A DNA stretch of 64,000 nucleotides from Labilibaculum sp. DW002 (GCF_029029525.1 NZ_JAKJSC010000010.1:62001-126000), one strand, 5' to 3'; positions 9,678-18,693 are shown, counted from the stretch's first letter. Numbers and translations: made by a program. The notes: generated from the sequence alone by a model not told the origin.

Positions 9678-10715
9678 ATGAATAAGATTTTTACATTGCT
9701 GTTATTGGTGCTAATTGTGGCATCGTGCATGGAAAAAAAGGAAGTGGAATTGCGTGTTTTACAATTCAACATATGGCAAGAAGGAACTAAAGTCGATAAT
9801 GGATATAATGCTATCATCGATGAAATTGTTAGCACAAAGGCAGATTTGATTGCTTTAAGCGAGGTAAGAAATTACGATGGATCTAATTTGGCAACAAGGC
9901 TTGTGGCATCACTAAAAGAAAAAGGGTTTACCTATTATTCACAAAAAAGTCAGGATACAGGAATACTTTCAAAGTATCCAATAGTAAATCAGGAAGCGCT
10001 ATATCCGGTAAAAGATGATCATGGTTCGATTACAAAAGCCTTGATCGATGTGAATGGAACAACAATTGCTTTCTATAGTGCTCATTTGGATTACTTAAAC
10101 TGTGCCTTGTATTTGCCACGAGGATATGATGGTAGCACTTGGGAAAAGCTCGATGCACCCATTACAGATTTGAACGCTATAAAAGAAGCTAATTTGGCAT
10201 CGAAAAGAGATGATGCCATTCGGGTTTTTATTGCTGATGCGAAGAAGGAGGAAAAGAAAGGGCGATTGATAATTTTGGGTGGAGATTTTAATGAGCCTTC
10301 GCATAGAGATTGGGTGAACGAGAATAGAAACAAGTATGATCATAATGGGGCAGTTATAGATTGGCACAATACAATTGAACTTGAAAAAGCAGGTTATACG
10401 GATACATATCGTGAAATTTTTCCGAATCCAATATCTCATCCGGGTTTTACTTACCCCGCAGATAATCCTCTGGTAGATCTGAATAAACTAGCCTGGAGTC
10501 CTGAAGCAGATGACCGCGATAGAATTGATTTTATCTTCTACAAGCCCGATGTTAAATTAGAGCTTAAAGAAGTTTCGATACATGGTCCTAATGGATCTGT
10601 TGCAAGAAATAAAAGAATTGTTGAAACCACTCAAGATCCTTTTATTTTGCCTCTAGATGTTTGGCCAACGGATCATAAGGCAGTTTTGGCAGTGTTTAAT
10701 TTGAAGAAACAGTAA
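9678..10715 (+). CDS. Endonuclease/exonuclease/phosphatase (EEP) family lipoprotein
   Basis: Lipoprotein signal with lipobox LIVASC; ATG at 9678 (MNKIFTLLLLVL) is chosen over the TTG 30 bp upstream because it gives a normal signal peptide. The EEP fold motifs are present in order: LQFNIW, EVRNYDG (metal-binding Glu), SAHLD, GGDFNEPSH (D-x-N), and the terminal TDHKAV (D-H). Members hydrolyse phosphodiesters of nucleic acids, inositol phosphates or sphingomyelin; the substrate here is unknown. The cellular place is a membrane, facing the periplasm or surface. It is divergent from the copper gene pair. Confidence 0.88.
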   Translation: MNKIFTLLLLVLIVASCMEKKEVELRVLQFNIWQEGTKVDNGYNAIIDEIVSTKADLIALSEVRNYDGSNLATRLVASLKEKGFTYYSQKSQDTGILSKYPIVNQEALYPVKDDHGSITKALIDVNGTTIAFYSAHLDYLNCALYLPRGYDGSTWEKLDAPITDLNAIKEANLASKRDDAIRVFIADAKKEEKKGRLIILGGDFNEPSHRDWVNENRNKYDHNGAVIDWHNTIELEKAGYTDTYREIFPNPISHPGFTYPADNPLVDLNKLAWSPEADDRDRIDFIFYKPDVKLELKEVSIHGPNGSVARNKRIVETTQDPFILPLDVWPTDHKAVLAVFNLKKQ

Positions 10716-10759
10716 TTTGATTGCTATTATTACTTGCCTATAGATTAAAAATGAAAAAT

Positions 10760-10917
10760 GGCTTGTACGCGTGACGTATGAGGCTCAAAAGCAAAAAGTT
10801 GGTTTTTATGCGTCGCGAATAAGGTTCAAAAGCAAAAAAGCTGACTATTTGCGCGACATATAAGCGGTCTAAACAAAAAAGACTCATACGCGTGACGTAT
10901 GAGTCGAAATTAAAAAT
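10760..10917. repeat. Imperfect tandem repeat, about 3.5 units of 38-42 bp
   Basis: Units begin near 10760, 10801, 10843 and 10881. Each has a CGCG-rich block (for example ACGCGTGACGTATGAG) followed by CAAAAGCAAAAA-type A-rich sequence. The fourth unit forms the perfect hairpin that terminates yedF. The block fills the gap between convergent genes. Confidence 0.7.
10875..10905 (-). terminator. Terminator of selD-yedF operon
   Basis: Read on the minus strand: perfect 10-bp stem GACTCATACG / CGTATGAGTC around a 5-nt loop, followed by TTTTTT. Confidence 0.8.
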
Positions 10918-10925
10918 ATCTTATA

Positions 10926-11267
10926 TTACAGATTGATTACCTTATCGGCATCGGCTTGTAATGTGATAATGTCTGGCATGCTACCTACATTTCCTACTTT
11001 TATCTGATCAGATAGTTCAAAATAATCCAGACAGGTTTTGCAAGCCAACAATTGAACGCCTTTTTTGTCAAGCTTTTGCAATGTCTCAATTGCAGGAGAG
11101 TTTTCACAAATCAGTTTCACGCCAGCATTGTAAAAAACAATTATTTTAGGTGTTCGACCATCAGCATCTAAAAGTTTAAAATAGTTGGTAATCAGTTTTA
11201 AACCTAATTCTTCGCTGCCAGTTCCCATTCCATTTTGGGTAACTTGTATTAATGTATTTCTATGCAT
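10926..11267 (-). CDS. yedF: YedF-like DsrE-family sulfurtransferase-like protein (selenium metabolism)
   Basis: 113 residues matching the C-terminal DsrE/DsrF-like half of selenium-associated YedF: NGMGTGSEELGLKL (about 12-25), then a conserved AGVKLICENSPAIE and ACKTCLDYF (two Cys, C75 and C78 region). The N-terminal TusA-like domain of full-length YedF is absent. It is coupled to selD, with a gap of 5 bp, in the same orientation. The family is linked to selenium use by genome context; its exact chemistry (persulfide or perselenide relay) is not settled. The conserved Cys pair fits such a relay. Confidence 0.85.
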   Translation of the reverse strand: MHRNTLIQVTQNGMGTGSEELGLKLITNYFKLLDADGRTPKIIVFYNAGVKLICENSPAIETLQKLDKKGVQLLACKTCLDYFELSDQIKVGNVGSMPDIITLQADADKVINL

Positions 11268-11272
11268 TTTAT

Positions 11273-12312
11273 CTATTTTACACTGATGTAAGGACCTTCA
11301 GAATTTTTACGTTCAATCATTTTTCCTACCGGATTTAGATCAAAGCCTTCACTTTTGGCAAGAGCTATAAAATCATCGATATGATTGTTGTCAATAGCAA
11401 CAAGCAGGCCACCACTGGTTTGAGGATCACATAAAAGTGATTTCTGCAATTCAGTAATCTCACCAACTAAGTGACCATATGAAGCCCAGTTTCTTCGAGT
11501 TCCACCTGGTGTGCATTTTTGTTGAATCAATTCTTCAACGCCATCAATTTTAGGAACTGCGGCATAGTCAATTTCAGCATTTACATTACTGCCTTCGCAG
11601 ATTTCGCCTAAATGTCCTAGCAGACCAAAACCAGTGACATCAGTCATTGATTTTACGTATTCTAATTCTCCGAATACCTGACCAACTTTGTTTAAGGCAC
11701 ACATCAAATCAACAACAGTTTGATTATTTTCGTGAGCAATTAATTTCTTCTTCTCAGCAGTTGTAAAAACGCCAATACCCAGAGGCTTAGTAAGGAAAAG
11801 GCTACAATTTGGAGTGGCCGTATTGTTTTGCTTCACTCTATCAGTTGAAACAATTCCGTTAACGGATAATCCGAAAACAGGATCGGAAATATCAATAGAA
11901 TGACCACCAGCCAATTGAATACCTGCATTGGCACAAACATCACGAGCACCTTCAATGACTTGTTGTGCTAGTTCAGTAGGTAGCTTATCCAATGGCCAAG
12001 CTAAAATGGCAAGTGCCATAATTGGCTTTCCCCCCATAGCATATACATCGCTAATGGCATTTGTTGCTGCAATTCGACCAAAATCGTATGGATCGTCAAC
12101 AATTGGCGTAAAGAAATCAGTTGTGCTAATTAAAGCTTGACCATTCCCCATATCATAAACAGCAGCATCATCTTTTGTGTCGTTTCCAACCAACATTTTA
12201 GGGTTTGAAATGGCAGGACTACTACTTTTAAAATGACTTCTAAATCCTTTGGCGATATTTTACATCCACAACCGGCTCCCGGACTGAATTGCGTTAACTT
12301 CTTAGTTTCCAT
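11273..12312 (-). CDS. selD: Selenide, water dikinase SelD, read through a -1 frameshift at 12226
   Basis: Makes selenophosphate from selenide and ATP. The N-terminus starts at ATG 12312 ([12 protein letters not shown]) with the catalytic GAGCGCK (C15, K18). After K29 the frame is lost. The rest lies in the -1 frame: [20 protein letters not shown], then [39 protein letters not shown] and [10 protein letters not shown]. The junction reads T_TTA_AAA (12232-12226 on the minus strand), a canonical -1 slippery heptamer. Slipping there restores exactly the family sequence and about 346 residues. Either programmed frameshifting, a one-base loss in an A run, or a sequencing error explains it. The internal ATG at 12196 would lack C15/K18 and be inactive. 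Confidence 0.88.
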
Positions 12313-12338
12313 AATGTTCTTGATCTTTTAAAACGCTG

Positions 12339-12346
12339 CAAAGATA
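12339..12346 (-). promoter_or_regulatory. Putative selD-yedF promoter -7 box
   Basis: CAAAGATA on the plus strand is TATCTTTG on the minus strand, matching TAnnTTTG, 27 bp before the selD ATG. Confidence 0.45.
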
Positions 12347-12399
12347 TTACTTTTTATGCTTCCTTATTCTCAAGTACTTGTTTTATTGTTAAAATATTG

Positions 12400-12625
12400 A
12401 ATTAGTTTAACACGGAAGGTCCCAAGGTTCACTGAGAATAAAATGCTCAAATAATAATACTTAGGAAAGTTTTTTCCCTCTGTGTGACTCTGTGTACTTG
12501 GTGGTAGAAATATTTTTAATTAATCATGCAATTATTCACTTTGTGTTCTTCGTGCTATCCTTCGTTTGTCTTTGTGGTTACACTTTTTTCTCTGCGCCTC
12601 TGTGGTGGTTTCTTTTTTAATAAAA
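12400..12625. repeat. Degenerate CTCTGTG/CACAGAG-type intergenic repeat
   Basis: The 443-bp gap 12313-12755 has no gene but holds repeated phrases such as CTCTGTGTGACTCTGTG, CTTTGTGTTCTTCGTGC, CTTTGTGGTTACAC and CTCTGCGCCTCTGTGG. The same type in the other orientation is at 32660-32740. This resembles a decayed interspersed repeat found between genes in many bacteria. Confidence 0.6.
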
Positions 12626-12755
12626 CTGATTCAGTCAACACCAATGATTCAATGAGTAAGAATTACCATTTAGGAAATAAATGATGATTTGAATTAGTTT
12701 TCCTTTATCAGCTTAGATTTACTATTTTTGAAGCTAGCTAAAAATTAGACTATTA

Positions 12756-13535
12756 ATGGCATATAAAAATTATAAAATAGCATTGTCAATAGTATTGCTT
12801 GTAAGCATATTTATTGCCTGCTCTTCTCAGTCCAAATTAAAATTAGGAATTGATCCTTTAAAGCAGCAAGCTTTGTATGTTGAGGAGTGTGGTGCTTTTA
12901 CTTGTGTTAGTGAAGTGAATTCTAAGGTGCAGAATAACTTGGCAAAGGCGGGAAAAAAGATGCTTCAGATTTATTTGATTCGTCATGCAAAACCAGATGT
13001 GAAAAAGAAAGCATTTTGTTCTGCTGATGAAGCACAACAATATGTGAAAGATTACAATTCGGTTCCAATTATCCCTTTTGATCCTGACTTAGTTTCGGTC
13101 AATCTACAATCGAATCATACAATTTATTGCTCTAGCTTGCCGCGATCGCAAGAAACAGCGCTAAATATTTTTGGAGATAAATATCCTGTAGTAGCAGATT
13201 CTATATTTAGAGAATTTGAAATTAGAATGATTGATGCAAATAGTTTTTTAAAACTGCCAATGGTGTTGTGGCAAGGACTAAGTCGTGGTAGCTGGATGTT
13301 AGGATTTAATCATCGAGGCATCGAAAGCCATAAAGAGGCAAAGCTAAGAGCTAATAAGGCAGCTGAAAACCTAATTAAGGTTGCTAGGCATGAGGAAACA
13401 GCTATTTTGGTTGCACATGGAATGTTGAACGGAGCTATTTCCAAAGAGCTCGAAAAAAAAGGATGGAGACAGATTCAAAAACAAGGCCATGTAAATCTGG
13501 GAGCTACCATCCTTGTTAAAATAATTAATGAGTGA
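12756..13535 (+). CDS. Histidine phosphatase (phosphoglycerate mutase) superfamily lipoprotein
   Basis: 259 residues with lipobox SIFIAC (residues 17-22), so membrane-anchored. The catalytic histidine lies in IYLIRHAKP (residues about 72-80), a second conserved patch is YCSSLPRSQETA (R-x-x-x-T), and the late histidine is in VAHGMLNG. The RHAKP motif instead of RHGET is typical of divergent members. The substrate is unknown. It stands alone between selD (divergent) and the O-methyltransferase (convergent). Confidence 0.85.
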   Translation: MAYKNYKIALSIVLLVSIFIACSSQSKLKLGIDPLKQQALYVEECGAFTCVSEVNSKVQNNLAKAGKKMLQIYLIRHAKPDVKKKAFCSADEAQQYVKDYNSVPIIPFDPDLVSVNLQSNHTIYCSSLPRSQETALNIFGDKYPVVADSIFREFEIRMIDANSFLKLPMVLWQGLSRGSWMLGFNHRGIESHKEAKLRANKAAENLIKVARHEETAILVAHGMLNGAISKELEKKGWRQIQKQGHVNLGATILVKIINE

Positions 13536-13592
13536 ATGAGGTTTGAGTAAATAAGTAGTTTACTTTATCCTTTTGACTTGAGACTTGAAGCT

Positions 13593-14234
13593 TTATTTTT
13601 TTCTAGCCATCATTAAACCATGACGTATTGGTAAAAGAACATTCTCCACTCTGGAATCTTCCTGAATAAATTTATTAAATTCTAAAATTCCACGAGTTTG
13701 CTTGTCGTGATTCTCTGTTTCATTTACTACTTTTCCGTCCCACAAAACATCATCAGCAAGAATGAAGCCTCCCTGTTTTAATAAAGGCATAATAGTTTCG
13801 TAATAATCAATGTATTGGCGCTTGTCGGCATCAATAAATACCAAATCGAATTCTCCGGTAAGTTTCGGTATGATATCCAGAGCTTCACCAATATGAAATT
13901 TTATACGCTCTTCACAACCAGACTGTTTGAAAAATTTACGAGTGAAATGTTCTAATTCGTCGTTGCAATCTATGGTGTGAATTTCACAATCAGAAGAGGT
14001 TCCCATTGCCATAGAAATCGCTGAATACCCAGTATAGGTACCAATTTCTAAAACACGTTTTGGATTCTGCATTTGGCAAATCATCTTTAAAAATTTGCCT
14101 TGAAGGTGTCCTGAAAGCATTCGTGGACGTAGCATTTTAACGTGAGTTTCTCTGTTTAAATCTTTTAGGACTTGATCCTCATTTTCTGAGTGCCCTAATA
14201 TATAATCTTCTAGTGCTTTATTAATTTCTATCAT
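13593..14234 (-). CDS. Class I SAM-dependent O-methyltransferase (CCoAOMT/RrmJ-like family 3)
   Basis: 213 residues, full length for the caffeoyl-CoA/catechol O-methyltransferase family. Visible motifs: SAM loop VLEIGTYTGYSAISMA, acidic SAM contact HTIDC, metal-ligand region LVFIDADKRQY and ADDVLWDG. The protein is cytoplasmic and methylates a catechol-like or other small substrate that cannot be named here. Confidence 0.9.
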   Translation of the reverse strand: MIEINKALEDYILGHSENEDQVLKDLNRETHVKMLRPRMLSGHLQGKFLKMICQMQNPKRVLEIGTYTGYSAISMAMGTSSDCEIHTIDCNDELEHFTRKFFKQSGCEERIKFHIGEALDIIPKLTGEFDLVFIDADKRQYIDYYETIMPLLKQGGFILADDVLWDGKVVNETENHDKQTRGILEFNKFIQEDSRVENVLLPIRHGLMMARKK

Positions 14235-14267
14235 GCTTATACGATTTTAGAAATGAAATTCTCGTAT

Positions 14268-14342
14268 AATGCCGATTGATATCTAAAAATCAATCCTAAA
14301 AGAAGTGAGATGATTGAATAATTTAAATACTAATTGGTATTA
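14268..14342 (+). repeat. 75-bp hairpin repeat, copy A
   Basis: Starts AATGCCGATTGATATCTAAA, has the core TAAAAGAAGTGAGAT and ends AATTGGTATTA. Outer arms pair with G-T wobbles; inner arms ATCAATC / GATTGAAT also pair. It aligns along its whole length with copy B (31045-31120, opposite orientation), with different inner arms that still pair. It touches the stop codon of the M16 peptidase gene. Confidence 0.65.
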
Positions 14343-15560
14343 TTTATACATCAAAGTGGTCAAATTGTCTTTGTTTAAAATCTCATTCGAAACTTCAAGA
14401 AGTTCTTCAGCTGTAATGCTCTCAATTTTGTCGTAAATATCTTGCTGAGAATCTATTTTGTTATAAAGAAGATAACTTTTCCCAACACTAAGCATCAAGT
14501 TTTCATTGTTTTCACAAGAAATAGCAATTTGTCCTAGTATTTGATTTTTTGCTCGTTTTAGTTGCATTGCTCCAAGCTTTTTGGTGCATAGTAAATCCAT
14601 CTCTTTATAGATTAGTGACAGACATTTATCTAAATAGCCTTTGTCGGTACCAAAATAGATGCTTACAACACCAGTATCGACATATGGTGAGTAGTTTGAC
14701 TCTATATTATAAGCCAAGCCATGTCTTTCTCGAAGAGTCAAATTCAAGCGAGAGTTCATTCCAGGGCCACCAAGTAAATTAGTCAATAATGAAAGGGGAA
14801 TTCGTCTATCATCATTTAAATCGTAAGCTACATTTCCTAGTATACAATGACGTTGGTGTGTGTTCTTTATCATGGTTTGTGTGCGAGCTTTATAGGAATT
14901 TGGTTTTGTTCTTTTGGTCGTGCGAATACTCTCAGGTATGTGCCCAAAGAATTTTTCAACCATTTTAATCAATTTCTTAAAAGAAATGTTTCCGACTGAT
15001 GAAATTACCATTTGATCGGTGTGGTAATTATTCTTTATGAATTTTTGAATGTTCTCTTTTGTGAAACTTTTTATATTTTCAGGAGTGCCCAAAATATTTC
15101 TTCCAATAGAATCGTTTTTGAATATTAAATCTTCAAAATCATCAAAAATTAATTCAGAAGGCGAATCTTTATATGAATTGATTTCATCGAGAACGATTTC
15201 TTTCTCCTTTTCCAGTTCTTTTTCAGGGAAAATGGAATTAAAGCTGATATCGCTTATCAATTCCAAGGCACGTTTGTAATCTTTGTCCAGGAATGTGGCG
15301 TAAATACAAGTGTCTTCCTTTGTGGTGTAGGCATTAAGTTCTCCGCCTACATCTTCCATTCTATTTAAGATGTGATAGGCTTTACGCTTGTTTGTTCCTT
15401 TGAAAATAACATGCTCTATAAAGTGTGCAATACCCCACTCGTCATCACTTTCATCGCGAGAACCAGTATTTAGAATGATTCCACAATGTGCTACTTTTTG
15501 ATCCACCTGGCGATGGATTAAACGGATACCATTTGATAATGTGTGAGTTTCGAAAAGCAT
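14340..15560 (-). CDS. M16 family zinc metallopeptidase (insulinase/processing-peptidase type)
   Basis: 406 residues of the short bacterial M16B type. The inverted zinc motif H46-x-x-E49-H50 is in AHFIEHVIFKG, with the distal Glu in EIVLDEINSYKDSP. The C-terminal half has the R/Y pair region SRLNLTLRERHGLAYNIES that binds substrate. No signal peptide is seen, so it is likely cytoplasmic. These enzymes clear short peptides; the natural substrate is unknown. It is single-gene, with tRNA-Phe genes upstream on the other strand. Confidence 0.93.
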   Translation of the reverse strand: MLFETHTLSNGIRLIHRQVDQKVAHCGIILNTGSRDESDDEWGIAHFIEHVIFKGTNKRKAYHILNRMEDVGGELNAYTTKEDTCIYATFLDKDYKRALELISDISFNSIFPEKELEKEKEIVLDEINSYKDSPSELIFDDFEDLIFKNDSIGRNILGTPENIKSFTKENIQKFIKNNYHTDQMVISSVGNISFKKLIKMVEKFFGHIPESIRTTKRTKPNSYKARTQTMIKNTHQRHCILGNVAYDLNDDRRIPLSLLTNLLGGPGMNSRLNLTLRERHGLAYNIESNYSPYVDTGVVSIYFGTDKGYLDKCLSLIYKEMDLLCTKKLGAMQLKRAKNQILGQIAISCENNENLMLSVGKSYLLYNKIDSQQDIYDKIESITAEELLEVSNEILNKDNLTTLMYK

Positions 15561-15579
15561 ATAGAGTTTTATTAGGCTG

Positions 15580-15587
15580 CAAAGGTA
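15580..15587 (-). promoter_or_regulatory. Putative promoter -7 box of the M16 peptidase gene
   Basis: CAAAGGTA on the plus strand is TACCTTTG on the minus strand (TAnnTTTG), 20 bp before the ATG. Confidence 0.45.
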
Positions 15588-15637
15588 ATAAGAACTTTAT
15601 ATATCGATTAAAAACCTGTGTATTTTCCTATTTTTTA

Positions 15638-15668
15638 TTTGGAGGCGATAATTTTTTGCTTACTTTTG
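15638..15668 (+). promoter_or_regulatory. Promoter of the tandem tRNA-Phe genes
   Basis: TTTG at 15638-15641, a 19-bp spacer and TACTTTTG at 15661-15668 match the Bacteroidota promoter; the first tRNA starts 17 bp later. Confidence 0.65.
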
Positions 15669-15685
15669 TGTCGCTCAAGTAAAGC

Positions 15686-15758
15686 GGTGCCATAGCTCAG
15701 TTGGTAGAGCAATGGACTGAAAATCCATGTGTCCCTGGTTCGATTCCAGGTGGCACCA
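15686..15758 (+). tRNA. tRNA-Phe (anticodon GAA), copy 1
   Basis: Acceptor GGTGCCA/TGGCACC, anticodon stem ATGGA/TCCAT with loop CTGAAAA, T arm CCTGG/CCAGG. CCA follows in the DNA at 15759-15761. Confidence 0.96.
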
Positions 15759-15787
15759 CCACTTTTTCTTGACAACAATACCAATAG

Positions 15788-15860
15788 GGTGCCATAGCTC
15801 AGTTGGTAGAGCAATGGACTGAAAATCCATGTGTCCCTGGTTCGATTCCAGGTGGCACCA
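15788..15860 (+). tRNA. tRNA-Phe (anticodon GAA), copy 2
   Basis: Sequence identical to copy 1 over 73 nt, 29 nt downstream of it. The DNA after the discriminator reads CCC, so CCA is not encoded. Confidence 0.96.
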
Positions 15861-15863
15861 CCC

Positions 15864-15893
15864 AAAAAGCCGATCAGAAGATCGGCTTTTTTG
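15864..15893 (+). terminator. Terminator after tandem tRNA-Phe genes
   Basis: Stem AAAGCCGATC / GATCGGCTTT with loop AGAA and a T run. Confidence 0.9.
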
Positions 15894-15947
15894 TGCATAT
15901 AATTCAAATGAATATTGTGTGTTAAACAGAAATTTAACATGTAGTTT

Positions 15948-16895
15948 TCACTTAAGAGGCCTTTTTTTGACGAGACCTCCTTTTGCATCTTTTATACTAT
16001 GCATAATGACAAAAGCATCTCTGTCTATTTTATCAACCTCCATGTGTAATTTTGCTAGTTCTAGCCTTGTCATTAGCGTGTAAATGATTTCCGTTTCTTT
16101 TTGAGATTTCCCTCTTTTGCCGTAATAAATGGTGCATCCTCTTCCTAATTTCTCAATTATAGTTTGGCTAATCTCTTTATTTTTTTCTGATATAATTGTA
16201 ACGCCTACATACTCTTCAATTCCTGAAACAACAAAATCAACCGTTTTTGATGCCACTATATATGTCAAAATTGCATATAGGGCAATTTCAATAGTCAAAA
16301 CATATGCTGCAATTCCAAAAATAAGCACATTGAATATCAAAATTACGTCACCAATTGTTAATGGCGTTTTTCGGTTTATATAAATAGCTAATATTTCTGT
16401 TCCATCGATTACAGATCCGCCACGAATAGCCAATCCTATTCCCATACCTAAAAAAAATCCTCCAAATGCTGCAATCAGTAATTTGTCTTCCGTAATTATG
16501 GGAAATGGTATAAAATGAACTGTAATTGCCAGTAATACTATGGCAATAATACTTTTAATTGTAAACTGACGACTTAGTGTAGTAAATCCCAGTATTAAAA
16601 ATGGTATGTTAACTGCAACAATTAAAATTGATAGGGGTAGTACGGTAAGTTCAGCGATCATTAGGGAAATCCCCATTACACCACCATCAATAAATAGGTT
16701 GGGGAGTAGAAATCCTTTTAAGCCAAAACCTGCGCAAAGAATACCTAAAAGAATGAAAATAAAATCATGAACGATATGAATTAATTCAACCGTTGCATTT
16801 TTTACTTTTTTATGCACTTGAATATCTGGTGTTTTTTTCTTCTTTACTTGATATTTTACAGTTTCAAAAATTATTTGTCGTAAAAATGGGAACAT
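15948..16895 (-). CDS. YitT family membrane protein (DUF2179 C-terminal domain)
   Basis: 315 residues. Residues about 50-215 contain five to six hydrophobic membrane segments with the YitT signatures GFLLPNLFIDGGVMGIS and RGGSVIDGTEILA. The C-terminal 80 residues form a soluble DUF2179 domain (VTIISEKNKEI, RGCTIYYGKRG, EVDKIDRDAFVIM). The YitT family is widespread in bacteria; its transport or signalling role is unproven. The N-terminal 45 residues are basic and cytoplasmic. Confidence 0.9.
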   Translation of the reverse strand: MFPFLRQIIFETVKYQVKKKKTPDIQVHKKVKNATVELIHIVHDFIFILLGILCAGFGLKGFLLPNLFIDGGVMGISLMIAELTVLPLSILIVAVNIPFLILGFTTLSRQFTIKSIIAIVLLAITVHFIPFPIITEDKLLIAAFGGFFLGMGIGLAIRGGSVIDGTEILAIYINRKTPLTIGDVILIFNVLIFGIAAYVLTIEIALYAILTYIVASKTVDFVVSGIEEYVGVTIISEKNKEISQTIIEKLGRGCTIYYGKRGKSQKETEIIYTLMTRLELAKLHMEVDKIDRDAFVIMHSIKDAKGGLVKKRPLK

Positions 16896-17093
16896 GTTTA
16901 AAGTCTTATTTTGATAAATATTTCACAATCTTACTATACTTTTCTTATCTCTTATTTCCCTGATGGATTTTTCTAATTTCTTATGAAGAAGATAGTTAAT
17001 TAATAAATAATCATTGATAGAAGCTTATCTAATATGTTGTTATTTAGATAGAATATAAAAAATGATTCGGATATATTGAATGAGTACATACAA

Positions 17094-17130
17094 AAAGAGT
17101 CAATAATCAGAAACGATTATTGACTCTTTA
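17094..17130 (-). terminator. Terminator of the S41 peptidase gene
   Basis: Perfect 15-bp stem AAAGAGTCAATAATC / GATTATTGACTCTTT with a 6-nt loop; A/T runs flank both sides so it could act in both directions. Confidence 0.8.
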
Positions 17131-17147
17131 CAATATCTTATTTTGGT

Positions 17148-18422
17148 TTAATTTGCGCCAACCAATTCATCAAAACCTTTCTTCTTAAACTCACGTTCGT
17201 TTGTTGATAGTGCTTTTGCAGCAGTTATAACTGGGAAGTTTCCACTTACGATATAATCTAAGGCAGCTTTAAAGTTGCTTTCTTCAATATCTCCAAAATC
17301 ATATGACAAATCATCTGATATTTCTAAATCAACAGGAATACCTTCGAAATAATCACCTTCATCAGCAGCATTGGTAATTTTAAAACTAATTGGAACGATA
17401 GCCAGATTTAATGATATATCTTCAAAAACATACATGCCAACAGGTTTTCCGTGGGTTGTACTTCCAATTAGAATAACATCATCTAAGTAAGGTTTTAAGC
17501 CATTAATAACCATTTCGCTTGCCGATGCTGTTCCCGATGTCGTAATTATAAAAACACGATCAAAAGCGTATGCAGCGGCTTGTTCTTGGAATGCTTCAGT
17601 AAAATCTTCACTCATTTTTGATTCGTTGTGAAAAACCTTAGAGTATATATCATTTGTAAAGGCATTGCCAGTTATCAATGAAGATAATTGATTAGAAATT
17701 GCAGTACTTCCACCACCATTGTATCTGAGATCTAAAACCAATTCTTCTGCGCTTTGTTCTTTAAAGTAAGTAAAGGCTTCATTCAATTCCTCTTCCGATT
17801 TTGTTAAAAAGCTGTCAAATGCTAAATAAGCAACTTTAATTCCTTGATAATCGATTACCTCTCTTTTTAATACTGAATTTTGATCTAGAGTAATTTGACT
17901 TGCTAGGAAATCTTTTTGTTCGCCAATATTATTTTCAAATACGAATTGTGCAGAAGATTTGTCTAGTTCATCTAGAACTTGATTGTCACTTAAACTAGAA
18001 ACATCCTTGCCATTAATGTTGATTAGTTTCCAGCCACGAGCTATTCCTTCAGCTGCAAGAGGCGATTCATCAAAAATTAGTTTTACTCTTAAGTCGTTGT
18101 TGCTATCATATTTAAAGCCAAGTCCATATCCAATATAGGTTCCATTTTCTAAGTAGGCTAATAGCTGATCGCGATTTGCGATATAGCTCCAACGATCTTT
18201 TGAGACCAATAACTCTTCAAAATAGTTATTGACAGAATTATAATTCGAGGAATTGATATCTGGTAATTCATCATTCCAAAAATACCATGCTTCCATTACC
18301 TCATTAATCACATCAAATTCATTTTTTTTGTGATCCGAGTCGTCTTTATTGCAGGAGGTATATGCTAACGAAGTAAGTATTACTGTAATTAGTAACAATA
18401 ACTTAGAGAATGAGTTTTTCAT
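17148..18422 (-). CDS. S41 family peptidase lipoprotein (C-terminal processing protease type, PDZ)
   Basis: ATG at 18422 (MKNSFSKLLLL) is preferred over the one at 18443, as it gives a standard lipoprotein signal ending LAYTSC. After an N-terminal helical region (about 30-110) comes a PDZ-like domain (about 110-190, GYGLGFKYDSN, GWKLININGKDV). The S41 core has LVLDLRYNGGGSTA, the nucleophile region TTSGTASASEMV and the general-base lysine in GSTTHGKPVGM. It is a Ser/Lys protease on the periplasmic or outer side; the substrate is unknown. Confidence 0.9.
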   Translation of the reverse strand: MKNSFSKLLLLITVILTSLAYTSCNKDDSDHKKNEFDVINEVMEAWYFWNDELPDINSSNYNSVNNYFEELLVSKDRWSYIANRDQLLAYLENGTYIGYGLGFKYDSNNDLRVKLIFDESPLAAEGIARGWKLININGKDVSSLSDNQVLDELDKSSAQFVFENNIGEQKDFLASQITLDQNSVLKREVIDYQGIKVAYLAFDSFLTKSEEELNEAFTYFKEQSAEELVLDLRYNGGGSTAISNQLSSLITGNAFTNDIYSKVFHNESKMSEDFTEAFQEQAAAYAFDRVFIITTSGTASASEMVINGLKPYLDDVILIGSTTHGKPVGMYVFEDISLNLAIVPISFKITNAADEGDYFEGIPVDLEISDDLSYDFGDIEESNFKAALDYIVSGNFPVITAAKALSTNEREFKKKGFDELVGAN

Positions 18423-18646
18423 ATGATGATGATTTGTATTCAAATTAGTAATTTACCCAAAGGGCATACTTTTTCACAACAAAAACTATACCTAGATAGA
18501 TTTTTAACGCATTAAAATGCCTTCTATTGTTCAATATTTCTTAATCTAATATTTTGATTCATTCTAAATAGCATTTCGAAAAAAGTTGATACTTAATTAT
18601 ATTGATGATTTTTTGCTTGTAATTTTAGGTCTAGCCTCATTTTTTA

Positions 18647-18677
18647 TTTTGTGAAAAACAATTTTTATTTACATTTG
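18647..18677 (+). promoter_or_regulatory. Promoter of the third tRNA-Phe gene
   Basis: TTTTG at 18647-18651, an 18-bp spacer and TACATTTG at 18670-18677; the tRNA starts 17 bp later, the same layout as for the tandem pair. Confidence 0.65.
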
Positions 18678-18693
18678 TAGCACCAAAACAAAG

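Noticed and set aside
11273-12196. SelD starting at the internal ATG 12196 as a complete shorter gene
   Set aside because: It would lack the catalytic Cys and Lys, and an in-family N-terminus lies just upstream in the other frame.
15635-15988. Minus-strand frame of 117 codons with a repeated phrase (ATWNRTRDTWIFSPLLYQL)
   Set aside because: It is the antisense of the two tRNA-Phe genes; this phrase is a common false protein from tRNA antisense.
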